A stretch of DNA of 64,000 nt from Pseudomonadota bacterium (lineage in GTDB: Bacteria; Pseudomonadota; Gammaproteobacteria; Burkholderiales; Methylophilaceae): NCBI GenBank assembly GCA_029782295.1, contig JAKOVB010000089.1:558001-622000 (forward strand), in the 5' to 3' direction. Under the pieces are notes generated by a model. The model was given only the letters and a program-made list of their open reading frames with translations, searched no databases and was not told the DNA's origin. Made by a program: the position numbers and the translations under genes. This document shows, piece by piece, positions 18,925 to 29,367 of this stretch. How positions within the stretch are numbered: the first letter of the stretch is position 1; the number at the start of each line of letters is the position of its first letter.

Positions 18925-20321
18925 TGTACGTGCCCTCCATGACCAGTCTTACCGGATTCGTCCGGTGTAGCCGAGGCCGGAAGCACCGGCTCCGGCAGGC
19001 GTCCGCCAACCGCCATCTGCAGGTCGGCCAGGGCAACCCAGAAATCACGGCTGGCTGCGATATGGTTCTGCACCGCAGCCACCTGATCCCGGGCATCTGC
19101 CAGCAACTCGTAGACGCCGATCAGCATGCCGTTGTAATGCAAGGTGCTCTGCTCCACGATGCGCCGGCGCAACGGCACCAGCACGTCCTGCTGGCGGCGT
19201 GCGTTGGCAAGGGCTGTCTGCAGGCGCTGCAGCGATTCACGGATTTCCGAGCGCGCATCGACCGCCATCGCATACAGTCTGGCTTCACTCTGCCGGTACT
19301 GTGCTTCCTGCCGCGACACGCGTGCCTGCCCCTGGTCGAACACCGGCAGCTCCAACCGCAGCGTCGGACCGGTGATACGTCGCTCGCCGCTGTTCTTTTC
19401 GGTTTCCACCCCGAGGTCGAGCACGTTGATGAAGCGAGTATCGCGCGTCAGGTGCAGGGCGGCGGCCATCGCCTCCGCTTCCTTCTGCGCCATGCGCAGG
19501 TCCAGCCGCTGATGCAGTCCGAACTCATCCAGGTTCCCGAATGCAGGCAACTCGGCCGGTAAATCCGGTAATCGGGAAGGCAATTGCAATCGTGATGTAT
19601 CGATGCCCATCAGGCGGGCCAACCGCTCACGCATGGCAAACGCATTGTTGCGCGAGGTCGACAGGGCATTGGCGGTCTCCGCGGCAAAGGCCTGCTGGCG
19701 CAGGGCATCCCGCTGGCCCAGATTGCCGGCTTTATACTGGCGCTGGCCCAATTCCGCCTCAGCCGCCGTCAACGCCGCCACCTGCGCCAGGAATTCCGAA
19801 CCTTGCGCAGCCGCGACCGCATCCATCCAGGCTTTGCGTGTTTCCATGGCATGTCGCAGCACGGTCTGCGTGACACGGAGGCGGGTGTGTTCATAGCGCA
19901 GGTTCTCGATGCGTTTTCTGGATGGCGCCAGCAACAGGCCGAGAAAATCGAGTTCTACGCCCCAGGTGGTTTTGTACAAGCTGCCGCCTTCCAGCCTGCT
20001 CCACCCGAAGGACGGGTTTTTCAACAGACCGGCCTGCACCAGGTCAGCCTGGGCCACGCCGAGTTCTTCGTATTCCGCCTGTAGCGTGCGGTTGTTGAGC
20101 AACGCGACCTGTACGGCGGAATCGGCTGATATCGGGGCGGCCAGCCACTGCTGGATACGCGCATCGACGTCATGATCCGCCGGATCGCCCCGGCGCCATT
20201 CGACCGTCTGCCCGAGCCGGTCTGCAACATCGCTCTGCACGCCGGGGAAACCCGCATCCGGCGGCAGGCTGGCACAACCCGCAAGGGTGGCAGCGATGAG
20301 AATATGGATGACTACTTTCAT
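18921..20321 (-). CDS. TolC-family outer-membrane efflux lipoprotein
   Basis: A 466-residue protein with a lipoprotein signal (MKVVIHILIAATLAGC, lipobox LAGC) followed by two TolC-like helical repeats (ALLNNRTLQAEYEELGVAQADLVQAGLLKNPSF; later DARSEIRESLQRLQTALANAR and LLADARDQVAAVQNHI). Such proteins form trimeric outer-membrane ducts. No membrane-fusion protein or RND pump adjoins it; the partner here is a multicopper oxidase, a pairing seen in copper/metal tolerance loci. ATG 20321 is chosen over the frame start at 20339 because it begins the signal peptide and has a CAGGAG ribosome site 6 bases upstream. The C-terminus is His/Gly-rich (GHGGHVQ). Confidence 0.85.
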   Translation of the reverse strand: MKVVIHILIAATLAGCASLPPDAGFPGVQSDVADRLGQTVEWRRGDPADHDVDARIQQWLAAPISADSAVQVALLNNRTLQAEYEELGVAQADLVQAGLLKNPSFGWSRLEGGSLYKTTWGVELDFLGLLLAPSRKRIENLRYEHTRLRVTQTVLRHAMETRKAWMDAVAAAQGSEFLAQVAALTAAEAELGQRQYKAGNLGQRDALRQQAFAAETANALSTSRNNAFAMRERLARLMGIDTSRLQLPSRLPDLPAELPAFGNLDEFGLHQRLDLRMAQKEAEAMAAALHLTRDTRFINVLDLGVETEKNSGERRITGPTLRLELPVFDQGQARVSRQEAQYRQSEARLYAMAVDARSEIRESLQRLQTALANARRQQDVLVPLRRRIVEQSTLHYNGMLIGVYELLADARDQVAAVQNHIAASRDFWVALADLQMAVGGRLPEPVLPASATPDESGKTGHGGHVQ

Positions 20322-20387
20322 GGAATCTCCTGAATACACAATAAGGCCTTCAACGACCGATCATCCGGCTAACCGGATCTGTGCAAA

Positions 20388-20738
20388 TCAGGAACGAATC
20401 GGGGGGCGCGCCCCGGGCGGTACGACACGCGGCAGATAGACCACCGTTTCAAAGGGAACCTGCAGGTTACCGGCCATCGGTGATTGCAGCGGAATGATCC
20501 CGTCGCAAAGCAGGGGTACACAGGCAAAACATCCATGGCAGCTGACATGCGGCTGAGAACCATGCTGATGTTGTGGGGTCTGATCTTGTGTATGGCCATC
20601 ATGATCATGCATATGGCATGGGATGTCGGTATTGCCTGTTTCAGCCAGTTGCATGGCCGTCCCCGCAGGAGCAGCCAGCACCGTGTTCGCTGCAAACAGG
20701 GCCAAGACCAGAAATATCGTGAAACGGATCAATCGCAT
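20388..20738 (-). CDS. Small exported His/Cys-rich protein, probably metal-binding
   Basis: A 116-residue protein with a signal peptide (MRLIRFTIFLVLALFAANTVLA) and a mature part containing a His cluster (CHMHDHDGH, QHQHGSQPH) and a CHGCFACVPLLC motif. It is not recognised as a named family, although exported His/Cys-rich proteins of this size are common beside copper genes. The context (TolC-like lipoprotein and multicopper oxidase downstream, CopA ATPase divergent) supports periplasmic copper binding. The frame opens at 20795; ATG 20738 starts the signal peptide and is preferred. Confidence 0.6.
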   Translation of the reverse strand: MRLIRFTIFLVLALFAANTVLAAPAGTAMQLAETGNTDIPCHMHDHDGHTQDQTPQHQHGSQPHVSCHGCFACVPLLCDGIIPLQSPMAGNLQVPFETVVYLPRVVPPGARPPIRS

Positions 20739-20769
20739 GCCTTCATTGAAGCACAAGCCTATCTCGCCC

Positions 20770-20788
20770 GCAACCGCAAACCGGTTGC
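20770..20788. promoter_or_regulatory. Dyad between the divergent copper genes, candidate metal-regulator site
   Basis: A perfect 7-bp inverted repeat, GCAACCG (20770-20776) and CGGTTGC (20782-20788), with a 5-base spacer, lies in the 80-base gap between the His/Cys-rich gene (start 20738) and copA (start 20819). Its 19-bp size fits MerR/CueR-type operators, which control copper ATPases in many proteobacteria, but the sequence does not obviously match the CueR consensus and no regulator gene is present. Confidence 0.4.
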
Positions 20789-20818
20789 AAGGCATGACCT
20801 GACACAGTAGGCTAAGAC

Positions 20819-23047
20819 ATGTCCGAACCCACTCCTCCCATCCGCCTCGCCATCGACGGGATGCGCTGCGCCGGTTGTGTCAGCGCGGTCGAAAAGGCCC
20901 TGCAAGGCGTCGAAGGCGTTACCGCGGCTGCTGTCAATTTCGCCGAGCATACGGCCAGCGTGCATGGCAACGTGCCGACCGAAACACTCATCGATGCGGT
21001 AAGCAAGGCCGGATACAGCGCAAGCCTGATGGTCGACGAGGACGCCACCGAACTGGAGCGCGAATCAGTCGAGCTCATACGCTATCGCCGCCTGCTGCAT
21101 AAATCCTGGTTCGCCCTGATCATTGCCGTATTGGCCCTTGCTGTCAGCCTGCCGGCGATGCTGGGCATGGGCGGGCACGACATGATGCAGGCCGCTTCGC
21201 CATGGCTGGCCGTACTGACGCTGGCAGTGATGCTGATCTCCGGCCCCCAGTTCCTCGTGGGCGCATGGAAGGCGCTGCGTGGCGGCCATGCCACCATGGA
21301 CACCTTGATCGCTGTCGGCATGATTGCAGCCTGGTGCTATTCGGCACTGGCCACTTTCACCCCTGCCCTGTTTCCTGCCGGGACGGGCGAGCCGTTCTGG
21401 GATGTCATCCCGGTCGTCATCGGCCTGGTGGTACTGGGGCAGGCACTGGAAATGCGCGCCCGTGGCCGCGCCTCCGAAGCGGTCAAACGCCTGATCGGCT
21501 TGCGTCCCAAAACTGCCCGCGTGGTTCGGGAAGGGCAGGAACGCGACATCCCGCTGGCGGAGGTACGCCGCGGGGAAACCCTGCGCGTCCGGCCGGGTGA
21601 AAAAATCCCTGTCGATGGCATCGTGATCGAGGGCCATTCCAGTATCGATGCTTCCATGCTGACGGGAGAGCCCATGCCGGTAGAAATCCGGAGCGAAAGC
21701 GAGGTCACGGGCGGTACGATGAATCTTTCCGGCAGTTTCCTCTACCGGGCCACGCGCGTTGGCAGGGACACCGCCCTGGCCCGCATTATCGAACTGGTCC
21801 GACAGGCCCAGGGAGCCAAACCGGCGATCGGCCGACTGGCCGACCGGATCGCCGGGGTCTTCGTGCCAGTGGTCCTGATAGTGGCCACCACCGCCTTCAC
21901 GATCTGGTACACCCTCGGCCCGGAGCCGCACCTCAACTACGCGATGGTCGTCGCAGTTGCCGTACTGGTCATCGCCTGCCCTTGCGCGCTCGGGCTGGCG
22001 ACGCCCATGGCGGTGATGGTCGGAGTCGGCAAGGCGGCGGAATACGGCATCCTCATCCGGAATGGTGAAGCCTTGCAGCAGGCCGGACAACTGACCTGCA
22101 TCGTCCTCGACAAGACCGGCACCGTCACTCAGGGGCGACCCGCCGTGACGGCCATGCATGCATGGGGGGACTGGGATGAGACACAATTGCTGCATTACGC
22201 CGCCAGCCTGGAAACAGGATCGGAGCACCCGCTGGCGCTTGCCATCCTCAACGCAGCCAAGGAGCGCAAGCTCAAGCCGGTGAAGCCGGAGCGCTTCGAG
22301 GCCTTGTCCGGGCAAGGTGTGCAAGGCATGGTAAACAGACAAAACGTATTGCTTGGCAACTGCAAACTGCTACAGGACCGGGGCATCGACTGGAGCCCCT
22401 TGCAGCCGGTATACGAACGGATGACCGGTCAAGCCGCGACGACGGTATTCTGTGCCATCGATGGCAAAATCGCCGGCGTGATCGCGATATCAGACCCGGT
22501 CAAACCGGATTCTCATGAAGCCATTGCCCGCCTGCATGCCTTGGGGCTGAAAGTCTTGTTACTCACCGGGGACCAGACCGCGACCGCCCAGGCCGTGGCA
22601 CTCAACGTCGGCATCGACACGGTCTACGCCGAAGTCCTGCCACAGGACAAGGATCGCAAAATCGCAGAACTGATGACGGCCGGTGAAATCGTCGGCATGG
22701 TTGGCGACGGCATCAACGATGCCATCGCCCTGAGTCGCGCCAACGTCGGTTTCGCCATCGGCACCGGCACCGACGTAGCCATCGAGTCGGCCGACATTAC
22801 CCTGATGTCAGGCTCCCTGCACGGGGTCCCTAATGCCATCGCCGTCTCGCGGGCAACGCTACGCAATATCCGCCAGAATCTGTTCGGCGCATTCATCTAT
22901 AACATGCTCGGCATTCCAATCGCCGCCGGCGCGCTTTACCCGTTCTTCGGCCTGCTGCTCAATCCCATGATCGCCGGCGCAGCCATGGCCATGTCCTCGG
23001 TCACGGTGGTCAGCAATGCCGGTCGCCTGCGGTTCTTCAAACCTTGA
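20819..23047 (+). CDS. copA: Copper-translocating P1B-type ATPase
   Basis: A 742-residue P-type ATPase with one N-terminal heavy-metal-associated domain (GMRCAGC, residues about 15-20), the membrane CPC metal-binding motif ([13 protein letters not shown]), the phosphorylation loop DKTGT, the TGE actuator motif (MLTGEPMPV), the SEHPLA histidine motif and the hinge GDGIND. CPC plus HP define the P1B-1 group that exports Cu(I) from the cytoplasm. It is divergent from the exported copper-handling genes, so periplasmic and cytoplasmic detoxification are adjacent. Its last codons overlap the TTG start of aat, so aat is probably co-expressed. Confidence 0.95.
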   Translation: MSEPTPPIRLAIDGMRCAGCVSAVEKALQGVEGVTAAAVNFAEHTASVHGNVPTETLIDAVSKAGYSASLMVDEDATELERESVELIRYRRLLHKSWFALIIAVLALAVSLPAMLGMGGHDMMQAASPWLAVLTLAVMLISGPQFLVGAWKALRGGHATMDTLIAVGMIAAWCYSALATFTPALFPAGTGEPFWDVIPVVIGLVVLGQALEMRARGRASEAVKRLIGLRPKTARVVREGQERDIPLAEVRRGETLRVRPGEKIPVDGIVIEGHSSIDASMLTGEPMPVEIRSESEVTGGTMNLSGSFLYRATRVGRDTALARIIELVRQAQGAKPAIGRLADRIAGVFVPVVLIVATTAFTIWYTLGPEPHLNYAMVVAVAVLVIACPCALGLATPMAVMVGVGKAAEYGILIRNGEALQQAGQLTCIVLDKTGTVTQGRPAVTAMHAWGDWDETQLLHYAASLETGSEHPLALAILNAAKERKLKPVKPERFEALSGQGVQGMVNRQNVLLGNCKLLQDRGIDWSPLQPVYERMTGQAATTVFCAIDGKIAGVIAISDPVKPDSHEAIARLHALGLKVLLLTGDQTATAQAVALNVGIDTVYAEVLPQDKDRKIAELMTAGEIVGMVGDGINDAIALSRANVGFAIGTGTDVAIESADITLMSGSLHGVPNAIAVSRATLRNIRQNLFGAFIYNMLGIPIAAGALYPFFGLLLNPMIAGAAMAMSSVTVVSNAGRLRFFKP

Positions 23048-23745
23048 GCTACGTTTATCGACTGCCTGGCGGCGATGTCGCCGCACTGGATCCAGACACC
23101 TCTTTTCCTCCCCTGGAAACCGCGCTGAAGGAACCGAACGGCCTGATCGCGATCGGCGGCGACCTCAGCCCCGCGCGACTGCTGGAGGCCTATCGCCACG
23201 GGATCTTTCCGTGGTTCAGCGCCGGCGACCCCATCCTTTGGTGGAGCCCCGACCCGCGCATGGTGCTGTTCCCGGAGGATCTCAAGGTTTCACGCTCCCT
23301 CAGCAAACGCCTCAAGCGCCTGGATTATGAGGTCCGCATCGACACGTCATTCCGCGCCGTGATGGAAGCCTGCGCGTCCGCGCCGCGCGATGGCCAGCCC
23401 GGCACCTGGATCGTTCCCGAAATAGTGGAAGGATACTGCCGTCTGCATGACCTGGGATACGCCCACTCCGTCGAAACCTGGATGGACGGACACCTTGTCG
23501 GAGGCCTGTATGGCGTGGCCATCGGCCGTATGTTCTATGGCGAATCCATGTTTCACCATGTCACCGACGCCTCCAAGATCGCATTCGTGCATCTGGTTCA
23601 GCACCTCGCCTCCCTTGGTTTTGGCATGATCGATTGCCAGATGAAAACCGCCCATCTCGCCAGCTTCGGCGCCCGTGAAATCCCTCGCTCGCTATTCGCC
23701 CATCACCTGCAGCACCTCACGTCGCAATCATTTAATGAATTTTAG
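23044..23745 (+). CDS. aat: Leucyl/phenylalanyl-tRNA-protein transferase
   Basis: A 233-residue Aat protein. The family signatures [28 protein letters not shown] and [12 protein letters not shown] are present, as are FYGESMFH and the C-terminal FGMIDCQM and [12 protein letters not shown]. Aat attaches Leu or Phe to N-terminal Lys/Arg and so marks proteins for ClpAP degradation (bacterial N-degron pathway). The start is TTG at 23044, overlapping the copA stop (TTGA); it gives the expected N-terminus [17 protein letters not shown]. The companion transferase gene bpt lies downstream, separated by one short gene. Confidence 0.95.
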   Translation: MSYVYRLPGGDVAALDPDTSFPPLETALKEPNGLIAIGGDLSPARLLEAYRHGIFPWFSAGDPILWWSPDPRMVLFPEDLKVSRSLSKRLKRLDYEVRIDTSFRAVMEACASAPRDGQPGTWIVPEIVEGYCRLHDLGYAHSVETWMDGHLVGGLYGVAIGRMFYGESMFHHVTDASKIAFVHLVQHLASLGFGMIDCQMKTAHLASFGAREIPRSLFAHHLQHLTSQSFNEF

Positions 23746-23881
23746 TTCACAATACTAATGAATCTGGATTAAACTAATTGCACAAGCTGGCCGACTCCCC
23801 GTCATTCCGGTGAGGCAAGGCCACAACCTGCAAGAACATAACTTGCGCACTCCGAATGTATTCATTTAAGGGGGCGTTTGC

Positions 23882-24304
23882 ATGACCACGCAACATCCAA
23901 AGAGTCCGGACCAATGGGATCACACCATCCTGCAGTTCAGTTCGGCGCCCAACTTCGTTCCGCTATCGAGGGAGCCTCGGGATGAGTCCCGGGAATCGAG
24001 CGACCATGTCGAGAGTGAAACCTACAAGGTCCGCTTCACCAACAAACCGGATCGCCGCTGGATTGCTTCGTTCCTGGTCGAGAAAATGTACGGTAGCCGA
24101 GGCTACAAGGTCGAGGGCGGCAGCACAGCTGCACAATCCGATCCGGACCGTATCGGCCTGCTGGTCTACGGCAAGGACAACCAGCCGGTCGGTACGGTTA
24201 CCGCTGGCTTCGATGGCCCAAACGGCCTGCTGGCGGACGAAATGTACAAGACCCATTCGGAAACCTACTTTACCGCCATGGTCGATGAAGTGCTGCAAAG
24301 CTGA
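23882..24304 (+). CDS. Short N-acyltransferase-like protein (N-acyl amino acid synthase FeeM-type N-terminal half)
   Basis: A 140-residue protein. Its C-terminal 90 residues (YKVRFTNKPDRRWIASFLVE, then RIGLLVYGKDNQPVGTVTAG and FDGPNGLLADEMY) resemble the first half of the FeeM/N-acyl-homoserine-lactone-synthase-like GNAT fold. Full-length family members continue for about 100 more residues that include the acyl-CoA/acyl-ACP binding core; here TGA ends the gene. Frame inspection of the next 80 bases finds no continuation. It may be a truncated remnant or a small stand-alone family; a good AGGGGG ribosome site at 23872-23876 region and a private upstream gap favour expression. It separates aat from bpt, which are adjacent in many betaproteobacteria. 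Confidence 0.5.
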   Translation: MTTQHPKSPDQWDHTILQFSSAPNFVPLSREPRDESRESSDHVESETYKVRFTNKPDRRWIASFLVEKMYGSRGYKVEGGSTAAQSDPDRIGLLVYGKDNQPVGTVTAGFDGPNGLLADEMYKTHSETYFTAMVDEVLQS

Positions 24305-24385
24305 GGACGTTCCTGACACGGAATTCGCTGCTTGAGGCACAATAGGTGTCCAAAGGCTCACACATCAGACCAGTACGTTGACCGG

Positions 24386-25105
24386 ATGACACTCGTGAAT
24401 GATCCGCCGCTGCAGCGGCTTCAGTTCTATGCCACCACCCCCTATCCGTGCGGCTACCTGGAGGACCTGCAGGCTCAATCGCTGATCGCGGCCCCGCAAC
24501 ACCTGGTGGACGGCCAAGTCTACAGTGACCTCATCCGCATGGGGTTCCGCCGCAGTGGAAAGTACGCCTACCGTCCCCACTGCCCCAACTGCCAGGCCTG
24601 TGTGCCGGTCCGCATTCCGGTTGCCGCGCTGGGACCCAGCCGCAGCCAACGGCGGGCCTGGAATCAGCATTTCAACCTCAGCGTCAGCATCAAGGAACTG
24701 GCCTATAGCGACGAATGTTTCGAGTTGTACCGGGCCTACCAGAAATCGCGTCATCCTGATGGCGGCATGGACCAGGATGGGGTTGAGCAGTACCGCAACT
24801 TCCTGATGCAAACCAACGTCGACACCTTGATGGTGGAGTTCCGCGAGGGCGACATTCTGCGCATGGTCAGCGTCGTCGATTGTGTCCAGGACGGCCTGTC
24901 GGCGGTGTACACCTTCTTCGACTGCACCGAACCGGGCGCCTCTTACGGCACTTTCAACGTGTTGTGGCTGTCCGAATGGTGCCGCCAGCTTCAGTTGCCC
25001 TATCTCTACCTCGGTTACTGGATCGCCGAAAGCCGAAAAATGGCCTATAAGAAAAACTTTTCTCCGCTCGAGGGACTGCAAGATGGCATCTGGTCCCGGC
25101 TCTAG
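24386..25105 (+). CDS. bpt: Aspartate/glutamate leucyltransferase (arginyltransferase-like)
   Basis: A 239-residue Bpt/ATE-family protein. Family motifs are the N-terminal TTPYPCGYLED, MGFRRSGKYAYRPHCPNCQACVPVRIPV (the Cys-rich segment CPNCQAC) and the C-terminal YLYLGYWIAESRKMAYKKNFSPLE. Bpt transfers Leu from Leu-tRNA to N-terminal Asp or Glu, complementing Aat in the N-degron pathway. The frame opens at 24332; ATG 24386 is preferred because the family N-terminus (LQFYATTPYPC) begins shortly after. Downstream is a 200-base gap with no clear terminator, ending in the promoter of the sulfate genes. Confidence 0.95.
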   Translation: MTLVNDPPLQRLQFYATTPYPCGYLEDLQAQSLIAAPQHLVDGQVYSDLIRMGFRRSGKYAYRPHCPNCQACVPVRIPVAALGPSRSQRRAWNQHFNLSVSIKELAYSDECFELYRAYQKSRHPDGGMDQDGVEQYRNFLMQTNVDTLMVEFREGDILRMVSVVDCVQDGLSAVYTFFDCTEPGASYGTFNVLWLSEWCRQLQLPYLYLGYWIAESRKMAYKKNFSPLEGLQDGIWSRL

Positions 25106-25217
25106 CACTATCTGCCCTTCCTGACTCCCCACCTTTCCACCCCAATCCGGTACGCCGGCTTCACCCCAAATCCAGCCTTCCCACCGCGGACGCTCCGGAA
25201 TTTTTAATTTTATTAAA

Positions 25218-25271
25218 TTATAAGCTTATTTATATCTATTCTTTTACATTATTAAGGATGGTTTCTATAGT
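25218..25271 (+). promoter_or_regulatory. Sulfate-regulon promoter module A (upstream of yezD-porin-sbp)
   Basis: An AT-rich block beginning TTATAAGCTTATTTATATC at 25218 runs into a -35 element TTTACA (25243-25248), a 17-base spacer and a -10 element TATAGT (25266-25271). The same block recurs before the EAL gene and before cysT. The position just upstream of -35 is where an activator of LysR type would bind; CysB controls sulfate-uptake genes in other proteobacteria, so a CysB-like site is inferred. A CTTACGTA at 25288-25295 follows, as in module B. Confidence 0.7.
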
Positions 25272-25307
25272 GCGCGTCATCTGCTTACTTACGTATCGGA
25301 ACAGACC

Positions 25308-25526
25308 ATGTCCATCCATGACCGCACACCAGATCGGAAACCTTCGCAGGTTCAGGACGCCGCACTGATCGACGCCATCAGCCAGGCGATCGGCACGCTG
25401 CGCTACGGTTCGCTGGAAATCGTCGTGCATGACGGCCGCGTCACCCAGATCGAGAAACGCGAAAAGGTCCGTTTTCCGCAGGAATCCGAAAAACCAAGAT
25501 CAGCCGAACGGACCACCGCAGGCTAA
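25308..25526 (+). CDS. YezD family protein (DUF2292)
   Basis: A 72-residue protein with the YezD core: ALIDAISQAIGTLRYGSLEIVVHDGRVTQIEKREKVRF. The family is small, widespread and of unknown biochemistry; it is often found next to sulfate-uptake or cysteine genes, and this position directly upstream of porin and sbp, behind the first sulfate-type promoter, agrees with that. A weak ribosome site (GGAA) precedes ATG 25308. The porin starts 70 bases after its stop. Confidence 0.8.
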   Translation: MSIHDRTPDRKPSQVQDAALIDAISQAIGTLRYGSLEIVVHDGRVTQIEKREKVRFPQESEKPRSAERTTAG

Positions 25527-25596
25527 GCCCCTCGCAATAAAACAGGATCTCACCGGGCCACCGGAAGACGTTTGAATCCATCAGGAGATGATTGTC

Positions 25597-27021
25597 ATGC
25601 CTTTCAGAAAATCCGTATTAGCATCGCTGCTGATCAGCAGCGGTGCCCTCTCAACACCTGCCATCGCGCTGGCCAACGACAGTTCCGAGCTGGAACAGCT
25701 CCGCGCTTTGGTGCAGGAACTTGACCAGAAAGTGCGTATCCTCGACCGCAAGAATGAACTCGCTGAGGAAGCCGCAGAATCCAGAAAAAAGGAAACACCG
25801 ATCGTCAACGCCAGCGAAAACGGTTTCGGCCTCAAGTCTGCAGATGGCAAGCACGAGATCAAGCTGCGTGGACTGGTGCAACTGGACTACCGCAACTATG
25901 ACGATGCCGGCAACCAGGCAGCCAATGTCGACGGGTTCGATTTCCGCAGGATCAGGCCGAGCATCGAAGGTACCTTGTTCGGCAAGTACGACTTTCGCTT
26001 CACTCCGGAATTCGGTGAAGCCAAGACCGCCAGCGCCACCAGCACCAGCGGCATCGTCGACGCCTACATCGATGCCCGTTTCAAGCCGTGGGCCAAGGTC
26101 CGCGCCGGGAAATTCAAGCCATTCGTCGGCCTCGAGCGGCTGCAAAGCGGCTCCGATATCAAGTTCATCGAGCGCAGCTACGTCAGCAACAACATCCTGC
26201 CCAACCGTGACCTCGGTGTTTCGCTGCACGGCGATTTGCTGGAAGGCAAGCTGAACTACGCGGTGGGGGTATTCAACGGCGTGAATGACGGTGCGGACGC
26301 GCCGACCACACAGGACACCAACGGCGACAAGGAATACGCCGTGCGCGTATTCACCACACCACTCAAGGGCTCGGACAGCGCTCTGGAAGGCCTGGGCTTC
26401 GGTCTTTCCGCAACTCACGGCAACTTCAACGCAACGGCTGCCAGCACCGGTTTGCCGAACTACAAGTCCGCAGGGCAGCAAACCAACTTCTTCTCGTACA
26501 GCAACACCTTCGGCTTCGGTGACCGCACCCGCTGGTCACCGCAAGCGTATTACTACTACGGTCCGTTCGGCCTGATCGCGGAATATGCCCGTGTCTCGCA
26601 GGATGTCAAAAACACCGGCAACCTGCAGGCCACCCTGGACAACGATGCCTGGCAAATCGCCGGATCGTGGATCCTGACCGGAGAAAACGCTTCCTTCAAG
26701 GGCGTAAAGCCCAAGCAGAACTTCGACCCTGACGGTGCAGGCTGGGGGGCCTGGGAACTCGTTGCCCGCTACCAGGAGAACAACATCGATGACGCGGCCT
26801 TCACCACCGCTACCCAGACGCGCTTTGCCAGTCGCCTGACCAACTCTAGATCCGCGCAATCCTGGGCTGCCGGCCTGAACTGGTACCTGAACCAGAACCT
26901 GCGCCTCGCCGTGAACTACGAGCAGACCAGATTTGAATGGGGAGGCGGCGGCACGATCGCCAATCCGCTGGATCGCCCGGACGAAAAAACCCTCTTTACA
27001 CGGTTCCAGATTTCTTACTGA
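25597..27021 (+). CDS. Outer-membrane porin, OprO/OprP-like (phosphate-selective porin family)
   Basis: A 474-residue beta-barrel porin: signal peptide (MPFRKSVLASLLISSGALSTPAIALA), an N-terminal coiled coil (SSELEQLRALVQELDQKVRIL) and a barrel starting at KLRGLVQLDYRNYDDAG and ending in the aromatic TRFQISY. The family is named for phosphate-selective OprP, but members serve various anions. Here the gene sits between yezD and sbp under a sulfate-type promoter, so sulfate or organosulfonate passage is a reasonable inference. The frame has an ATG at 25588, but AGGAG (25583-25587) is 9 bases from ATG 25597, which also starts the signal peptide. sbp follows after 13 bases. Confidence 0.85.
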   Translation: MPFRKSVLASLLISSGALSTPAIALANDSSELEQLRALVQELDQKVRILDRKNELAEEAAESRKKETPIVNASENGFGLKSADGKHEIKLRGLVQLDYRNYDDAGNQAANVDGFDFRRIRPSIEGTLFGKYDFRFTPEFGEAKTASATSTSGIVDAYIDARFKPWAKVRAGKFKPFVGLERLQSGSDIKFIERSYVSNNILPNRDLGVSLHGDLLEGKLNYAVGVFNGVNDGADAPTTQDTNGDKEYAVRVFTTPLKGSDSALEGLGFGLSATHGNFNATAASTGLPNYKSAGQQTNFFSYSNTFGFGDRTRWSPQAYYYYGPFGLIAEYARVSQDVKNTGNLQATLDNDAWQIAGSWILTGENASFKGVKPKQNFDPDGAGWGAWELVARYQENNIDDAAFTTATQTRFASRLTNSRSAQSWAAGLNWYLNQNLRLAVNYEQTRFEWGGGGTIANPLDRPDEKTLFTRFQISY

Positions 27022-27034
27022 TCAAGGATAAAAC

Positions 27035-28036
27035 ATGAAACTCAAATACTTTGCACTGCCATCGCTGTTTACCGCACTGGTGCTCGCTATCCCCGCCCAG
27101 GCTGCCGACATCAGCCTGCTGAACGTATCCTACGACCCAACCCGCGAGTTGTACCAGGAGTACAACGCGGCTTTTGCCAGGTACTGGAAGGGCAAGACTG
27201 GAGACAACGTCTCGGTCAAGGCTTCCCACGGCGGTTCCGGCAAGCAGGGCCGAGCGGTGATCGATGGGCTGGAAGCCGATGTCGTCACCCTGGCGCTGGC
27301 CTATGACATCGATGCCCTGCACGACAAGGCCAGGCTGATCCCGAAGGATTGGCAGAAACGTCTTCCGCACAACAGCTCGCCCTACACCTCGACCATCGTG
27401 TTCCTGGTACGCAAAGGCAACCCCAAAGGCATCAAGGACTGGAACGACATCGTCAAACCTGGGGTATCCGTCATCACCCCGAACCCGAAGACCTCCGGCG
27501 GCGCACGCTGGAACTACCTGGCTGCCTGGGCCTACGCGTTGAAGCAGAACAACAACGACGAGACCAAGGCCCAGGAGTTCGTGGGCAAGCTGTACAGGAA
27601 CGTGCCGGTGCTGGACTCCGGCGCCCGGGGATCCACCACCACGTTCGTCGAACGCGGTATCGGGGACGTGCTGCTGGCCTGGGAAAACGAAGCCTTCCTC
27701 GCACTAAAGGAAACTCCAGGAAAATTCGAGATCGTGGTGCCGTCGCTCTCCATCCTGGCCGAACCACCGGTCACTTTGGTCGACAAGGTGGTAGACAAGC
27801 ACAAGACCCGTGCCGTGGCCGATGCCTACCTGAACCACCTTTACAGTGAAGAAGGCCAGGAAATCGCGGCCCGCAACTTCTATCGCCCGACGCTGGAATC
27901 CGTGGCAAAAAAGTACGATGCACAGTTCCCCAAGGTCAATCTGATAAAGATCGACGAGGTCTTCGGCGGATGGCAGAAGGCCCAGAAAACGCATTTCGCC
28001 GATGGCGGGGTGTTCGACAGGATTTACAGTAAATAA
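27035..28036 (+). CDS. sbp: Periplasmic sulfate-binding protein
   Basis: A 333-residue sulfate/thiosulfate-binding protein. Signal peptide [23 protein letters not shown]; then [17 protein letters not shown], the ligand-loop SHGGSGKQ, the [18 protein letters not shown] segment and the [15 protein letters not shown] motif, all characteristic of Sbp/CysP. It delivers sulfate to the CysTWA ABC permease encoded at 30.4-33.2 kb. The spacing of 13 bases from the porin indicates one transcript. The 5' end follows an AAGGA ribosome site 9 bases from ATG. A long hairpin follows the stop. Confidence 0.95.
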   Translation: MKLKYFALPSLFTALVLAIPAQAADISLLNVSYDPTRELYQEYNAAFARYWKGKTGDNVSVKASHGGSGKQGRAVIDGLEADVVTLALAYDIDALHDKARLIPKDWQKRLPHNSSPYTSTIVFLVRKGNPKGIKDWNDIVKPGVSVITPNPKTSGGARWNYLAAWAYALKQNNNDETKAQEFVGKLYRNVPVLDSGARGSTTTFVERGIGDVLLAWENEAFLALKETPGKFEIVVPSLSILAEPPVTLVDKVVDKHKTRAVADAYLNHLYSEEGQEIAARNFYRPTLESVAKKYDAQFPKVNLIKIDEVFGGWQKAQKTHFADGGVFDRIYSK

Positions 28037-28042
28037 GGCAAG

Positions 28043-28081
28043 GCATCGGAGATTCGATTGATACAACAGAGTCTCCGATGC
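28043..28081 (+). terminator. Stem-loop after sbp, possible terminator or mRNA stabiliser
   Basis: A perfect 10-bp inverted repeat (GCATCGGAGA at 28043-28052, TCTCCGATGC at 28072-28081) with a 19-base loop, starting 7 bases after the sbp stop. It lacks a T tract, so it is not a classical rho-independent terminator; it could protect the sbp message or attenuate readthrough to cysK. Confidence 0.5.
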
Positions 28082-28093
28082 AAAATATCCATT

Positions 28094-28120
28094 TTGACAG
28101 GCATGGCTTTAAAGTATAGA
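28094..28120 (+). promoter_or_regulatory. Candidate promoter of cysK
   Basis: A consensus -35 TTGACA (28094-28099) and TATAGA (28115-28120), separated by a short 15-base spacer, lie directly before cysK (ATG 28125). If used, transcription would start at about the start codon and give a leaderless mRNA; no ribosome site is visible. The repeated AT-rich module of the sulfate promoters is absent here. Confidence 0.4.
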
Positions 28121-28124
28121 CATC

Positions 28125-29099
<975 letters not shown>

Positions 29100-29160
29100 C
29101 ATCCGAACCTGTCCGATAGCGGTCGAATCCTGAATTCAATCCGACCATTTACATTTCCAG

Positions 29161-29188
29161 AGGCATGACGTGAGTCATGCCTTTTTTA
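29161..29188 (+). terminator. Rho-independent terminator of cysK
   Basis: A perfect 9-bp stem (AGGCATGAC at 29161-29169, GTCATGCCT at 29174-29182), a 4-base loop and a run of T (29182-29187), 61 bases after the cysK stop. It isolates the EAL gene's promoter from upstream transcription. Confidence 0.9.
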
Positions 29189-29210
29189 TTGGCTAACGTA
29201 TTTGTTTTAA

Positions 29211-29264
29211 TTATAAACATATTTGTTTATATTCTTTTACATTATTTTAGTCGCTGACTATAGT
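29211..29264 (+). promoter_or_regulatory. Sulfate-regulon promoter module B (upstream of the EAL gene)
   Basis: TTATAAACATATTTG at 29211 starts an AT-rich block matching modules A and C, leading to -35 TTTACA (29236-29241), a 17-base spacer and -10 TATAGT (29259-29264). The -35, spacer length and -10 are identical to module A. A CTTACGTA at 29278-29285 also matches module A. The predicted leader to the EAL gene is about 95 bases. Confidence 0.7.
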
Positions 29265-29367
29265 GCCTCCCATTCGCCTTACGTAACGCACGCCACCGTC
29301 AACAAATCGATGTTGCGCATGCGGAACGCAATCCGGTCATCGCAACAAATTTGAAAAGGAATTCGTC

